DNA from: Prevotella histicola JCM 15637 = DNF00424
GTDB taxonomy: Bacteria > Bacteroidota > Bacteroidia > Bacteroidales > Bacteroidaceae
Reading direction: 5' to 3'
Assembly: GCF_000613925.1 (NCBI RefSeq)
Contig: NZ_BAJX01000005.1
Coordinates: 62,001-126,000, forward strand
DNA: 64,000 nt
A program made the position numbers and the translations under genes. Positions 9,910-18,870 of the stretch are shown one piece after another. Within the stretch, counting starts at the first letter, position 1. Each line of letters begins with the position of its first letter. Under the pieces are notes generated by a model. The model searched no databases. It was given only the letters and a program-made list of their open reading frames with translations, and was not told where the DNA came from.

Positions 9910-11164
9910 TGTTTTCTGTTTTTTATCACCTACCTATTGTATAACAGAAGCTATCAGAAAGGAGTAATACAGGTGAGTCCCTTACATCAGACCAGAACCC
10001 ATCTGACATAACAACGCCTATGGAAAAGAAGTAGCAACAAAGCCTTTCTTGTAAAATAAAATCAACGACATGCTTTCCATAGGTCCTCTTTTGCAATGTA
10101 AAAGACGCCCTTTTGCATTGTAAAAGATGCCCTTTTGAGGTGTAAAAGACGCCCTTTTGAAGTGTAAAAGGACGTCTTTTAGGACCCTATTCTTAAGTAC
10201 CTGAATATCTTAACGTTACAAATCCGCAGGAAAATGAGTTTTGTTTATTTCCCTCATCATTACGCTCTTCTTTTTGTAAATATATTTTCTCAAACATTAT
10301 TTCCACCTCCTTACAGCTCTTACTTTATCCTTATCGTTCACACATATAACAAACGACCAATACAATTGGCCTACAAAGCGTTTAAGACGAGCTACATATC
10401 CAGTCGAAGAATAGTCCAAAGTTCTTACACAAAATCTGCCAGGCACACAGATAAACCTTGAACTAAAGGAACAATGGGGAAGCACTGTCATACTAAGTCG
10501 TTAATTAATGATATTTTCAATACTGCACGAATCAAGCCACAGCTCTGCTTTATAGGGTACGAGAAGATTATATGAAAAAGCAAATCAACACACACAATAT
10601 AGATAGAATGTAACGTAACTTATAACTTCAAGCAACGGGATCTGAAGATAAAGGAGAGGAGCAAATAGTAAGAGAAAAAGTTCTTCTGAAATATGGACTA
10701 ATAAACTAAAGTTCTTAAATAATAAGGTACACAAAGTTCCTAAGAAGACAGAACTAAATGCAATATCACAGATGTACCAATAGCACAGAAAGCGATAGAG
10801 GCGAAGCGTACAGAGTCATGATAACTTTTGAGATAAATCTTATATGTATAAATTTCTAATAAAATTAGCATACAAACTCCGTTATTTCATGCGCCAACAA
10901 CACCTCCATACCCACCATTGCAATATTCTTAACAATCCCGCTCTCTATGTAACATCTCGTCAAAGTTCTAAACTTAGGAGACACACTTATAATTCCAAAT
11001 TTCAGAAAGCCCCTCTAAACTATCAAGATAGGAATGCAACGTTTAGGGTTAGGCATGTCGCTTTGGGAGTAATACAGATATTCTTGGAGCATATCTTAAT
11101 AAACATCCACGTCACTATAGACAGAAACTAAAGGCAAAGCAAACAAAACTTTTTTAACAGAATA
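9910..11164. other. Gene-free stretch (apart from repeat array A)
   Basis: No open frame here looks like a protein: those present are short, lack recognisable domains and have poor codon patterns. The only structure I can support is the 22-bp repeat array at 10088-10180, flanked by AGGTCCT and AGGACC in inverted orientation. The rest is AT-rich and unassigned. Confidence 0.6.
10088..10180. repeat. 22-bp palindromic repeat array A (four units plus a half)
   Basis: Four units start at 10088, 10110, 10132 and 10154, and a half unit at 10176. Each is a 17-bp imperfect palindrome of the form CTTTTGCAATGTAAAAG followed by a 5-bp linker such as ACGCC or ATGCC. The first three units (10088-10148, 61 bases) are the exact reverse complement of 37213-37273 in array B. 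Inverted AGGTCCT/AGGACC flanks enclose the array. Confidence 0.9.
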
Positions 11165-11196
11165 TTTGGTACTTTTAAACAAAATTAGTAGCTTTG
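11165..11196 (+). promoter_or_regulatory. Promoter of the structured RNA
   Basis: TTTG at 11165-11168, then exactly 20 nt, then TAGCTTTG at 11189-11196: a full match to the Bacteroidota -33/-7 consensus. It is 447 bp upstream of the first protein start, so it defines a long untranslated transcript. Confidence 0.8.
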
Positions 11197-11202
11197 CAAC
11201 GA

Positions 11203-11521
11203 CAAGTTATTATCAACTTGTCCAAACATATTGGAATTGAGCATAAGACTCCATACTATGTATAGTAAATGGTCTACTGCTCAGAAAGGACGTTTACAGA
11301 CGTTATCTTTTGGTCCTCAAACTTCGCAAATTTGACCAAAACCCAAAAGAGATACGGCAACGGAAACGTTCACGTTAGTTGTATTATTTCTATGTTCACT
11401 TATGACATTGATTATAATATAGCATTGACGTGGGCCTCTAGCGTTGCCTATCCTTTGGGTTAGGCAATGCGAAGGCCTGAGGACTGGGATAGGTAAGTGA
11501 AGACTCCCACGTCTTTTTTTT
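11203..11521 (+). ncRNA. Unidentified structured RNA of about 320 nt
   Basis: The stretch has a consensus promoter just upstream and an intrinsic terminator at its end, with no convincing reading frame between. The 5' end forms a perfect hairpin, GACAAGTT (11201-11208) with AACTTGTC (11215-11222). The 3' domain is closed by GACGTGGG (11427-11434) pairing with CCCACGTC (11506-11513). Inside it TTGCCTATCC (11444-11453) can pair either with GGTTAGGCAA (11458-11467, one mismatch) or with GGATAGGTAA (11487-11496, one G-U), but not both. I looked for hallmarks of RNase P RNA, tmRNA and SRP RNA and found none; I cannot exclude a divergent 6S RNA or a leader of the operon at 11643. The start is estimated from the promoter. 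Confidence 0.6.
11427..11521 (+). terminator. Terminator domain of the structured RNA
   Basis: GACGTGGG pairs perfectly with CCCACGTC across a branched loop, followed directly by eight T residues (11514-11521). The long loop is unusual for a plain terminator and fits the end of a structured RNA or a regulated attenuator. Confidence 0.7.
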
Positions 11522-11642
11522 CACCTAAATTTTGGACCTTGCTGCAGGAGAGAGGCATAAGAATATTTCACTTCCGTATTCTCGTGTCCTTTAAACAACC
11601 TGCCTATACTTGGGAGTGGTAAGGCTTATAAAATTAAAATCT

Positions 11643-12227
11643 ATGAAACGAATTCTATTTTTCATTGTGATGACTTTGTGTACTATGACTACATTTGCAC
11701 AAGAAACAAAAGAACAAATCCAGAAAAGCGAAAAACGCGCCAAGAATCTACAGACCTTACTAGACAAGTATTCTGACACAAAATGTGGTGACGAAACCAT
11801 TGACGGCTTCGGTCAGTCCGTTCGCGATGCAGCGGTATTTGCAATTGCAAACAGAGAGAAGCTAGAGGGTCTTTATTATCGCCAGATGGGGCAGACAAAG
11901 GATGGAGTAACAGACGCTACTATCGTAAAACCAAAATTGGAAGATTGGTTAGAGCTACTAGCAACAGTTACAGCTGAAACCAAATCTATTGGAAATGCAG
12001 TAGATAATGCAAAAGCTGCAGGTGAGCAGATGAAACAAATAGCAGAAAATGCGAAAAACAACAAGAATCCAATGAAGATGGCTAAACTTGCGAAGATGGC
12101 TAAGGGAGCTGGTGTCGTTATGGAATTTGGCAATAGTGCGACCCCTATTCTTTTAGAAGAGAGTGCTGGGCAATTAAAGGCTGTTCAGGATATTATCGAA
12201 ACGATAAAATCAGGTAAGAATCTATAA
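11643..12227 (+). CDS. Secreted helical hypothetical protein
   Basis: Unrecognised 194-aa protein. It has a signal peptide, MKRILFFIVMTLCTMTTFAQ; I chose this Met rather than the one 11 codons upstream because it puts the signal sequence at the very start. The mature part is mostly predicted helix, with lysine- and alanine-rich segments (for example AKNNKNPMKMAKLAKMAKGA near residue 145). It is the first gene of a four-gene rightward operon; its stop overlaps the next start by one base, which suggests translational coupling. Function unknown, probably periplasmic and working with the CsgG-type protein. Confidence 0.75.
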   Translation: MKRILFFIVMTLCTMTTFAQETKEQIQKSEKRAKNLQTLLDKYSDTKCGDETIDGFGQSVRDAAVFAIANREKLEGLYYRQMGQTKDGVTDATIVKPKLEDWLELLATVTAETKSIGNAVDNAKAAGEQMKQIAENAKNNKNPMKMAKLAKMAKGAGVVMEFGNSATPILLEESAGQLKAVQDIIETIKSGKNL

Positions 12228-13045
12228 TGAGGTATTATGTCCTCTCCGTTCTGCTTCTGCTTGTACATGGCACAATATGTCATGCACAGGCAGAAAGCAG
12301 ACCTGTCGTAGGTGTCACAGAGTTCACTTGCGACGAAAAAAGTCCTTATACAATGTTAGTAACCGAGAAAGTCGTGGAGATGCTAACCAACACTCATCGA
12401 TTTATTGTTGTTGACAGGACTAGTCGTAATAAAGTAGAAGAAGAACTTGAGCTACAGAAAAGTGAAGCTTTTTTGGATAGCAAGAATCTAGCACAACAAG
12501 ACGCAGCACTTGGTGCTAGTATGCTAGTAACAGGGCATATTATCAAGATACCTGTTTATCGCGTCCACAATGGTGATGGAAGTGTAAGAGGTTACAAAGC
12601 AAGTGTTGCCTTTCAGTTGAAAGTTGTAGACGTCTCTACTGGTATTAGTAATGAGGCACAGAGCTTTCAAGGAAAAACAAGCAAAGAAATGCTTTCTCCA
12701 GAAAGCGCTGTCACTGCTGCAATGCAGTCAATCAAAGATGACATTTATGAGTATTTCCGAATCAACTTCCCTCTCACAGCAAAGATTGTTAAGGTGCTAG
12801 ACAAAAAGACTCTTGTCATTAATGCAGGTATAGATACTGGCGTAAAAGTTGGAGATAAATTTATTGTCCAAACAATAGAACTACTTGACGGCAAACCATA
12901 CCCATCCGATATAGGAACAATAACTGTAAGGAAACAATCAGGTTCCTCTTTCTCTGAATGTGACGCTACATCTAAAATAATATCAGCAATAAACTCTGCG
13001 CAACAAGGTGTGGTTATTCAATGTAGTTTAATCATAAAGAAGTAG
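12227..13045 (+). CDS. CsgG/HfaB-family secreted protein
   Basis: The 272-aa protein has a signal peptide ending HAQA and then an alpha/beta domain with the CsgG pattern: RPVVGVTEFTCDEKSPYT, a long helix with LTNTHRFIVVDRTSRNKVEE, and DAALGASMLVTGHI. From about residue 185 a second domain, with NAGIDTGVKVGDKFIV, resembles the C-terminal domain of flagellar FlgT. CsgG proteins form outer-membrane export channels for curli; relatives such as LpoB act in envelope assembly. No lipobox is seen, so a curli-type lipoprotein pore is doubtful. No curli subunit gene is nearby. It overlaps the upstream gene by one base and is 2 bp from the next. Confidence 0.75.
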   Translation: MRYYVLSVLLLLVHGTICHAQAESRPVVGVTEFTCDEKSPYTMLVTEKVVEMLTNTHRFIVVDRTSRNKVEEELELQKSEAFLDSKNLAQQDAALGASMLVTGHIIKIPVYRVHNGDGSVRGYKASVAFQLKVVDVSTGISNEAQSFQGKTSKEMLSPESAVTAAMQSIKDDIYEYFRINFPLTAKIVKVLDKKTLVINAGIDTGVKVGDKFIVQTIELLDGKPYPSDIGTITVRKQSGSSFSECDATSKIISAINSAQQGVVIQCSLIIKK

Positions 13046-13047
13046 CT

Positions 13048-13940
13048 ATGAAAAAAAAACTTATACTATTATTGACTATCTTGTCTATCTGTCTTTCATA
13101 TACGTATGCGCAAGAATTGACATCAAAAGTAGAGAATATTGCGACGGCGAAGCCCAAAATAATGGTAATTCCCTACACACATCAAGGAGAAGATATACGT
13201 ATGGTGTTGGAAAGTGATGTCAACAAACGTATCGCCTTGACAAAGATAAAAGAGGCATTTGATCAACGAGGATATACAACCGTTGATTTCTTTGGACGGG
13301 TTAAAACTCTGTCTAAAGCCAATGCTTTAGGAAGTAATCAACAACAAGATGCAAAGTCACTTATCATACAACAATCTGGGGCAGATATATACGTTGAAGC
13401 AGAAATCAGTATTCTCGACTCGCCAACGGGCAACTCTGTAAAGATTATCATGTCGGGATATGATGTCTCAACGGGCAATTCACTAGCAAATGCTGTATGC
13501 GAAAGCGGAAGATTCTACACGGAAGATTACGGCAAACTGGCATCAAGGGCAGCCGAGAGTGGTATTAATGGTTTCCTTAACTCTATGCAGAACAAACTCA
13601 TGGACATAACAGAGAACGGACAATCAATCAGTCTAACAATCGGATTTGATCAATCTTCAATGCTATCGATGTCTACAGAAGTAGGGGATGAAGGACTTCC
13701 ATTATCTGATGATATCGAAATGTTCGTTGCAGGGAAAAGTTATAAGGAGAACTATCACATACAGGTACAAGCGACAAACAAATGATTTTTGATGACATAC
13801 GTATTCCACTGACAGATGCCGAAGGCAGAACTTTTAACGCTAATAAGTTCGGATTAAAACTCCTACAATATTTTCGTTCAAGGAATATTAAGGTCGAAAG
13901 AACTATCAGCAACAACATGATTGTAATCACTATAAAGTAA
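13048..13940 (+). CDS. DUF6175-type secreted protein (frameshifted)
   Basis: A signal peptide, LLTILSICLSYTYAQ, is followed by a domain with KPKIMVIPYTHQGEDIRMVL and GADIYVEAEISILDS, resembling the DUF6175 family of Bacteroidota. The frame stops at 13785. In the next frame, however, MIFDDIRIPLTDAEGRTFNA and the ending SNNMIVITIK (stop at 13940) clearly continue the same domain. Restoring one A in the AAA run at 13780-13782 joins them into about 297 aa. This is a homopolymer-type loss like the other breaks in the window. Its role is unknown; it is the third gene of the CsgG-type operon. Confidence 0.7.
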
Positions 13941-13946
13941 AACTTC

Positions 13947-14864
13947 ATGAATATCCGCAAGTTATATATCATCACAGCATTATTTCTTACCGTCATTAGC
14001 TGTATTCATGCACAAGGGATTGAGATTGGTTTTGTTATACCAACAAATCAAGATGAACTAAGTGTAAACACGGCAAGAATGCTTCGCAGCAGGATTCTTC
14101 CTGCATTCACGGCAGAAGGTATCGAAACATCAGAAGTAAGTTCCATCGCTATTAAGCCTGAACTCAGCTTCACAAACTACCAAGAGGCAGAAGGAGGAAT
14201 GAGAAATATTCATACTTCTGAGGTTCAAATAAATCTCATCTGTCAAAATCTTATTACGGGAACGGTATTTGCCAGTCGGACGTTCAGTCTACAAGGGCAA
14301 GGCTATTCTGCTGATGACTTAGTTAAAAATGCGTTTTCTCAAATAAAACCAAATGATGAGAATGTAAGATCATTCATACACGCGGCTAAGAGACAGATAT
14401 TGAGTTACTACTCTAAGAACCTGCGAGCTATACTCAGTAGAGCACAAACTTTTGCCCAGCTCCACCAATACGAAGAAGCATTATCTTTACTCTTTTCATG
14501 CCCATCCACTTTAACCAATTACAATAGTGTAAATGCTGCCATCAACAATATCTACAAACAATACCAAAGAAATGAATGTGGCAACCTTTTACTACAGGCA
14601 CAAACTGAATATTCTAATGGTAATTATGAAGCATGTGCTGAGATTTTAAAACAAATAGACATAACAAGTCCTTGTGCTACAGAGGCAAAGAGTTTATGTC
14701 AGCGCATTAAACAATCGCGAGATACAGAGGCACGACGCATTATTGAATTAATAGAGAATCAGGCAAAAAGAGAAGTTGATTTAGAGAAACAAAGAATAAG
14801 AGCTGCTAGAGATATTGCTGTTGCGTATTACAAACAGCACACTAACCTAATCTTGATATTCTAA
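13947..14864 (+). CDS. Secreted hypothetical protein with helical repeat region
   Basis: The 305-aa protein has a signal peptide ending SCIHAQ. Residues 25-140 contain a mixed domain (EIGFVIPTNQDELSVNTARM), and residues 150-250 look like tetratricopeptide-type helices (AQTFAQLHQYEEALSLLFSC, TEYSNGNYEACAEILKQI). The end is a charged helix, QAKREVDLEKQRIRAAR. It may recruit or scaffold the other operon products in the periplasm. It begins 6 bp after the previous gene. No named family is recognised. I tested for a frame break at the short C-terminus and found no longer continuation in other frames. Confidence 0.7.
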   Translation: MNIRKLYIITALFLTVISCIHAQGIEIGFVIPTNQDELSVNTARMLRSRILPAFTAEGIETSEVSSIAIKPELSFTNYQEAEGGMRNIHTSEVQINLICQNLITGTVFASRTFSLQGQGYSADDLVKNAFSQIKPNDENVRSFIHAAKRQILSYYSKNLRAILSRAQTFAQLHQYEEALSLLFSCPSTLTNYNSVNAAINNIYKQYQRNECGNLLLQAQTEYSNGNYEACAEILKQIDITSPCATEAKSLCQRIKQSRDTEARRIIELIENQAKREVDLEKQRIRAARDIAVAYYKQHTNLILIF

Positions 14865-14993
14865 TCATCATATCTCGTTTTTGCTAGTATATATATTGCA
14901 GGATACGGAAGAACCAGAGAAAAGTCTGATTGTAGTAATAGTCTTACTTATTCCGATGCATATTATCACGACATAAGAAGAAGTAGTTTTCCC

Positions 14994-15082
14994 AAGTTGC
15001 TGTCACTCCTATCACTCTTTACAGTATCATAACAGCATGATAATCAATGAACTTCACCTAAATGTTAAAATGACAGCAACTT
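14994..15082. repeat. 89-bp element with 12-bp terminal inverted repeats (copy 1)
   Basis: It starts AAGTTGCTGTCA and ends TGACAGCAACTT, a perfect 12-bp inverted repeat. In reverse orientation its interior matches the element at 28154-28238 next to both ends (TTTTAACATTT on one side and an AGGAGTGACAGCAAC-type end on the other). It lies between the convergent CsgG-type and lemA units and contains no gene. It looks like a small non-coding repeat family, MITE- or REP-like. Confidence 0.75.
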
Positions 15083-15161
15083 AATTTTAAATTATAATTG
15101 GGTTTTTTATAGAGAGTAAGAACTATTCTCTGACAGCCGAGAGCATAATATATTCGACAAA

Positions 15162-15200
15162 AAAAAGGAACTCAAAACTTATCGAATTGAGTTCCTTTTT
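15162..15200. terminator. Bidirectional terminator between convergent units
   Basis: AAAAAGGAACTCAA pairs with TTGAGTTCCTTTTT around a short loop, giving A-runs and T-runs on both sides. It sits between the rightward CsgG-type operon and the leftward lemA unit and can serve both. Confidence 0.85.
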
Positions 15201-15306
15201 CTATTTTATGTCGGCACTTGAGAAGAACATCTATCCCTACTCTTACCATCAGTTTTCAGTTTAAATTAACTGGAAATAGGGGCAGACGGAGTGTTTTCCC
15301 CAAGCC

Positions 15307-15891
15307 TTAAATATCCAAATCTGGTGCTTTCTCGGCACCTTCTGCAGCTGCAAACTTAGTCATTTTATCGAAACCAAAGATACCCGCTAACAGTGAGTTA
15401 GGGAAGTGACGGACTGTCTGATTATAGTTTTGCACTGCATCATTATACTTTCTGCGTGCTTCACTAATACGGTTTTCAGTACCTTCCTCCTGAACTTGTA
15501 ACGCCTTGAAGTTCTCACTTGCTTTCAGTTCAGGATAAGCTTCGGCAACAGCTATCAAACGTGATAAGGCTTGTGAGACCTGACTTTGTGCTGCTTCAAA
15601 CTGCTTCATCTTCTCAGGCGTCAGGTTATCAGCATCAAGATGTATCTGTGTAGCAGCATTACGAGCCTTTGTCACTGCCTCGAAAGTCTCTTTTTCATGC
15701 TTTGCATAAGCTTTAACAATCTTTGCCAGCTGTGGCATCATGTCTGCTCTGCGCTGATATTGCGTCTCAACATTACTAAGAGCAGTTGTTGCTTCCTCCT
15801 GTTTATCTACCATACCATTATAGCCGGAGAATGCCCATAACCCTACAACAACCACAATTGCTATAACAATTAAAAGTGTCTTATTCTTCAT
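15307..15891 (-). CDS. lemA: LemA family membrane protein
   Basis: The 194-aa protein has one N-terminal membrane segment (LLIVIAIVVVVGLWAFSGYN) and a long helical domain with the family's typical NVETQYQRRADMMPQLAKIV, AYPELKASENFKALQ and TENRISEARRKYNDAVQNYN. LemA proteins are widespread, face the periplasm and have no settled biochemical role. The TPM-domain gene immediately upstream is its usual neighbour, so the two probably work together. Confidence 0.93.
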   Translation of the reverse strand: MKNKTLLIVIAIVVVVGLWAFSGYNGMVDKQEEATTALSNVETQYQRRADMMPQLAKIVKAYAKHEKETFEAVTKARNAATQIHLDADNLTPEKMKQFEAAQSQVSQALSRLIAVAEAYPELKASENFKALQVQEEGTENRISEARRKYNDAVQNYNQTVRHFPNSLLAGIFGFDKMTKFAAAEGAEKAPDLDI

Positions 15892-15934
15892 TTCTTCTTG
15901 TTTTAAAATAATATTTCCTTAATTCAAACTAACT

Positions 15935-16720
15935 TTACCAGCCACCGCCAGAGCCTCCGCCACCAAAGCTGCCACCTCCGAAGCTACCTCCTCCACTGAA
16001 GCCACTACCGCCTGTACTACCAGGGTTGCCCCAAAAGATGAATGGAACACCACCGAATCTGTCTCTACCACGGCCATTATTACCTCCTCGATGGTTATCG
16101 TCATCATGATTGATCTTTGCCCAAACGATCCAGAAGAATACAACAAGGAAGAGTATTACGATGACAACATCATTAGCTCCATCGTCACTTGCTCCTTCAA
16201 TACCGGTTTCCCCTGTTTTAAACTTATTATAAACAGCCTTCGCTGTAGACAGCATAGCCTCATCAACATCACCTGCACGCATATTCCTTACGATGCAAGC
16301 TTGTGCAATATCATCACAATCAACATCGGTCAGATCACCTTCCAACCCATTACCTGGTGCAATAAAATACTTTTTATCATCTACTGCCACCACAACAACC
16401 AGACCTCTTCTGGTCTTTCTATCACCGACACCGTATTTGTTTCCAATATCTTCTGCAACACGAAAAGCATCACCGTTCTTGACATGCGATACTATGACGA
16501 ATACCGTTTGTATACCGGCTTCTTTCTCCAACCGTCTCAAATAAGAGTCGGTAGAGTCGCGCATAGCTGGAGACATGATACCATCTGGGTCACTGACATA
16601 CCGCCTTGCATCTTGCAGATGTACCATTGGGATATTATCTGCATCCCAATCCATTGCTGCAACCTGCAACGTAAATACAGAAAAGAGGAATGTATAAAAT
16701 GCAAATAAGATTTTGTTCAT
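15935..16720 (-). CDS. TPM-domain (YgcG-type) secreted protein
   Basis: A signal peptide (MNKILFAFYTFLFSVFTLQ) precedes a TPM domain with ARRYVSDPDGIMSPAMRD, GIQTVFVIVSHVKNGDAFRV and KYFIAPGNGLEGDLTDVDCD. A membrane segment, DVVIVILFLVVFFWIVW, lies near residue 190, and a Gly/Ser/Phe-rich tail ends the protein. Two further codons upstream (start at 16726) are possible; I prefer the Met with the classical signal peptide. TPM proteins are implicated in membrane-complex repair and phosphatase-like activity, but the role here is not known. It is 43 bp upstream of lemA in the same direction. Confidence 0.88.
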   Translation of the reverse strand: MNKILFAFYTFLFSVFTLQVAAMDWDADNIPMVHLQDARRYVSDPDGIMSPAMRDSTDSYLRRLEKEAGIQTVFVIVSHVKNGDAFRVAEDIGNKYGVGDRKTRRGLVVVVAVDDKKYFIAPGNGLEGDLTDVDCDDIAQACIVRNMRAGDVDEAMLSTAKAVYNKFKTGETGIEGASDDGANDVVIVILFLVVFFWIVWAKINHDDDNHRGGNNGRGRDRFGGVPFIFWGNPGSTGGSGFSGGGSFGGGSFGGGGSGGGW

Positions 16721-16833
16721 GCACACAGAAATAGTAAAAAGTTGAGAAATGACTCACACATAGGACCGAATATATATCCTACCTCAGCGCTATGTGCAAG
16801 CACTATCAACCCACTTTATAGTTATTCTGAATA

Positions 16834-18549
16834 TTAGCGGAGTGTTGTCTTTGATGCCTCCGTACCCTTCTTGGAAGATGATGGCTGAAGAATATTTCTA
16901 TATTCTGTTGGATTCTGCAATACTTCCACAGCCCTTTTCCATTGTTTGTCGAACTGCAGGCTGTTCTGAATAGACCCTCGCTGATAATAATAAGCAGAAA
17001 CAAGGTCGCTCGTCAGCACCTTCTTCAGTGTCTGTTTATTATAATCAAGATCTTTAGCAAGGTTATGGCTCAGCTTTTTCTCCAGTGCTTCAAATTCAGG
17101 TTTGGCATCATCATAATACCCTTCAAACTTTGCCAGCTTCTCAAGACTCTCAAGGAATTTCTTACTTTCACGGTCATATTTGAAGCCACTCTTCAACACT
17201 GCCTGCTTGAAATCTTCATAATCAGCATCCGAAATAACAAAATCCTTAGCTGGAGCAATCGTTGGATGAGTCTTAATATACTTCAGTTCCCAATTCCACA
17301 TAACCTCCGTTGAGTCTCTTCCTGTAGATGCAAGATAGAAAGCAATGTTAGGTAGAGAGTCAGGTTGCACCTCTATATCAGGCTTAATACCACCACCGTC
17401 ACGAACCTCACGTCCATCTGCTGTATGGAACACATGGGTGAGAGAATCAGGAACATGCTCAATATAGCCTCCATTAGAGTGTTTATAATTGATAGCCTGT
17501 ATACATCTGCCACTCGGAATATAATATTTACTTGTGGTCAACTTCAGACTTCCATTATAAGGAAGCTCCATTGAAACCTGTACAAGTCCCTTTCCATATG
17601 TACGAGTACCAAGGATTACGGCACGATCAAGGTCCTGCAGACTACCACTTGTGATTTCACTTGCACTTGCAGTCTCGCCATTGACAAGAACAACAATAGG
17701 TATCACCGTATCAATAGGTTCTACGGTCGTCTTATATTCCTTATTCACACGCTCCAACTTACCTTTGGTCTTCACCAATGTAAGCCCTTTTGGAACAAAC
17801 ATATTCACAATATTGATAGCTTCCTGAAGACTACCTCCACCATTGTTCCTCAAGTCAAAGACTAGAGATTTCATGCCCTGCTTCTTCATATCAAGGAAAG
17901 CACGACGAACATCTTTTGAACAATCTGTAGTGAAAGAGTTAAGATCTATATAACCAACACCATTTTCTTGCACACCATAATAAGGAACAGATGGCAACTG
18001 AATAGCACGACGTGTTATCTTAAACTTCATCTTCTTGTTTGTCGAAGGACGCTGAATGGTCAAAATAAAGGTAGTACCAGCATCACCACGTAAGTGGTTA
18101 CTCACATAAGAGACATCCTTTCCCACCATAGAAGAGTCACCTATGGAAAGTATAACATCACCCTTTTTCAGTCCAACTTCAGCAGCAGGCATATTTTCAT
18201 ATGGCTCGTCTATAACAACATTCTTCAATACTAAGTTATAACGAATCAAAGCTCCTATACCAGCATACTTACCTGAAATCATCATGTCCAAATCCTTCAC
18301 CTTGTCCTCTGGGTAATAAACGGTGTAAGGGTCAAGTGAACGCAACATATAGTTAATACCATTACCAACTACTTCATCGGCATTCAGGGTGTCAACATAC
18401 ATCAAGTCTAAGTATTTGTATATAGCAGAAAAAGTCTCAAGATTCTTTGCTACATCGAAATTATGTTCCTTGTTTACATTATTTTGAGCCGTTACAGTGC
18501 TCCCCAATGTTAGGAGGAAGAGTGTAAATGACAAGAATATTTTCCTCAT
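16834..18549 (-). CDS. C-terminal processing (tail-specific) protease, S41 family
   Basis: The 571-aa exported protease has a signal peptide ending VTAQ, an N-terminal helical region, a PDZ domain at about residues 95-170 (AAEVGLKKGDVILSIGDSSM), and an S41 catalytic domain. The serine lies in NGETASASEITSG (about residue 295-297) and the partner lysine in TRTYGKGLVQ (Lys320). This is a Ser-Lys protease that trims periplasmic proteins. A helical C-terminal extension of about 130 aa follows. It is the first gene of a leftward set with the TPM and lemA genes, 107 bp apart, so it may be separate. Confidence 0.93.
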   Translation of the reverse strand: MRKIFLSFTLFLLTLGSTVTAQNNVNKEHNFDVAKNLETFSAIYKYLDLMYVDTLNADEVVGNGINYMLRSLDPYTVYYPEDKVKDLDMMISGKYAGIGALIRYNLVLKNVVIDEPYENMPAAEVGLKKGDVILSIGDSSMVGKDVSYVSNHLRGDAGTTFILTIQRPSTNKKMKFKITRRAIQLPSVPYYGVQENGVGYIDLNSFTTDCSKDVRRAFLDMKKQGMKSLVFDLRNNGGGSLQEAINIVNMFVPKGLTLVKTKGKLERVNKEYKTTVEPIDTVIPIVVLVNGETASASEITSGSLQDLDRAVILGTRTYGKGLVQVSMELPYNGSLKLTTSKYYIPSGRCIQAINYKHSNGGYIEHVPDSLTHVFHTADGREVRDGGGIKPDIEVQPDSLPNIAFYLASTGRDSTEVMWNWELKYIKTHPTIAPAKDFVISDADYEDFKQAVLKSGFKYDRESKKFLESLEKLAKFEGYYDDAKPEFEALEKKLSHNLAKDLDYNKQTLKKVLTSDLVSAYYYQRGSIQNSLQFDKQWKRAVEVLQNPTEYRNILQPSSSKKGTEASKTTLR

Positions 18550-18589
18550 CGTGTTCCTTTTGTTTATTATTTATGCACTTATAGATTGA

Positions 18590-18597
18590 CAAAAGTA
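18590..18597 (-). promoter_or_regulatory. Probable -7 box of the S41 protease gene
   Basis: On the minus strand this reads TACTTTTG, matching TAnnTTTG, 40 nt upstream of the start codon. No clear TTTG is seen at the -33 position. Confidence 0.5.
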
Positions 18598-18678
18598 CAT
18601 TATTATAATGGAATACCTACTTCTGGAAGGAAAAAATTAGATAAAATTACGTTTTAGATGATTTTTTCTCTCAAAACA

Positions 18679-18710
18679 TTTGGCAGTTTGGAAGAAAGAA
18701 TGTACCTTTG
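18679..18710 (+). promoter_or_regulatory. Promoter of tRNA-Asn
   Basis: TTTG at 18679-18682, 20 nt, then TACCTTTG at 18703-18710: full Bacteroidota consensus, about 32 nt ahead of the mature tRNA. Confidence 0.8.
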
Positions 18711-18742
18711 CAACCGCTTACAAGAAATAAGCACTTAACATT

Positions 18743-18816
18743 GCTTCAGTAGCTCAGTTGGTTAGAGCACCTGACTGTTAATCAGGGGGTCGTTGGTTCA
18801 AGCCCATCCTGGAGCG
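18743..18816 (+). tRNA. tRNA-Asn (anticodon GTT)
   Basis: The 74-nt cloverleaf has acceptor stem GCTTCAG paired with CTGGAGC (one G-U) and discriminator G. The D arm contains AGCTCAGTTGGTTAGAGC, the anticodon loop CTGTTAA carries GTT, and the T arm contains GGTTCAAGCC. CCA is not encoded, as is common in Bacteroidota. It has its own promoter and an immediately adjacent terminator, so it is a single-gene unit. Confidence 0.97.
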
Positions 18817-18820
18817 CAAA

Positions 18821-18849
18821 AAGGAATTACGAAAGTAATTCCTTTTTTT
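18821..18849 (+). terminator. Terminator of tRNA-Asn
   Basis: A perfect 10-bp stem, AAGGAATTAC / GTAATTCCTT, with a GAAA tetraloop is followed by a run of T. It lies 5 nt after the tRNA. Confidence 0.95.
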
Positions 18850-18870
18850 ATATATAAAGATTCCTTGTCC

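Noticed and set aside
10088-10180. Possible CRISPR array
   Set aside because: The period is only 22 bp, the units themselves vary, the linkers are 3-5 bp with no unique spacers, and no cas genes are present.
10234-10491. Short open frames on both strands in the gene-free stretch
   Set aside because: They overlap each other, have no domain or signal peptide, and no promoter box precedes them.
11269-11463. Small 64-codon gene inside the structured RNA
   Set aside because: It overlaps the stems of the terminator domain, has no ribosome-binding context and looks like a chance frame.
14865-14993. Longer C-terminus for the fourth gene of the CsgG-type operon in another frame
   Set aside because: I read the other two frames past the stop; both close within a few codons, so no frameshift is supported.
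16091-16708. 205-codon open frame on the plus strand
   Set aside because: It is antisense to the TPM-domain gene and has a composition (many Cys, His, Ile) typical of a shadow frame.
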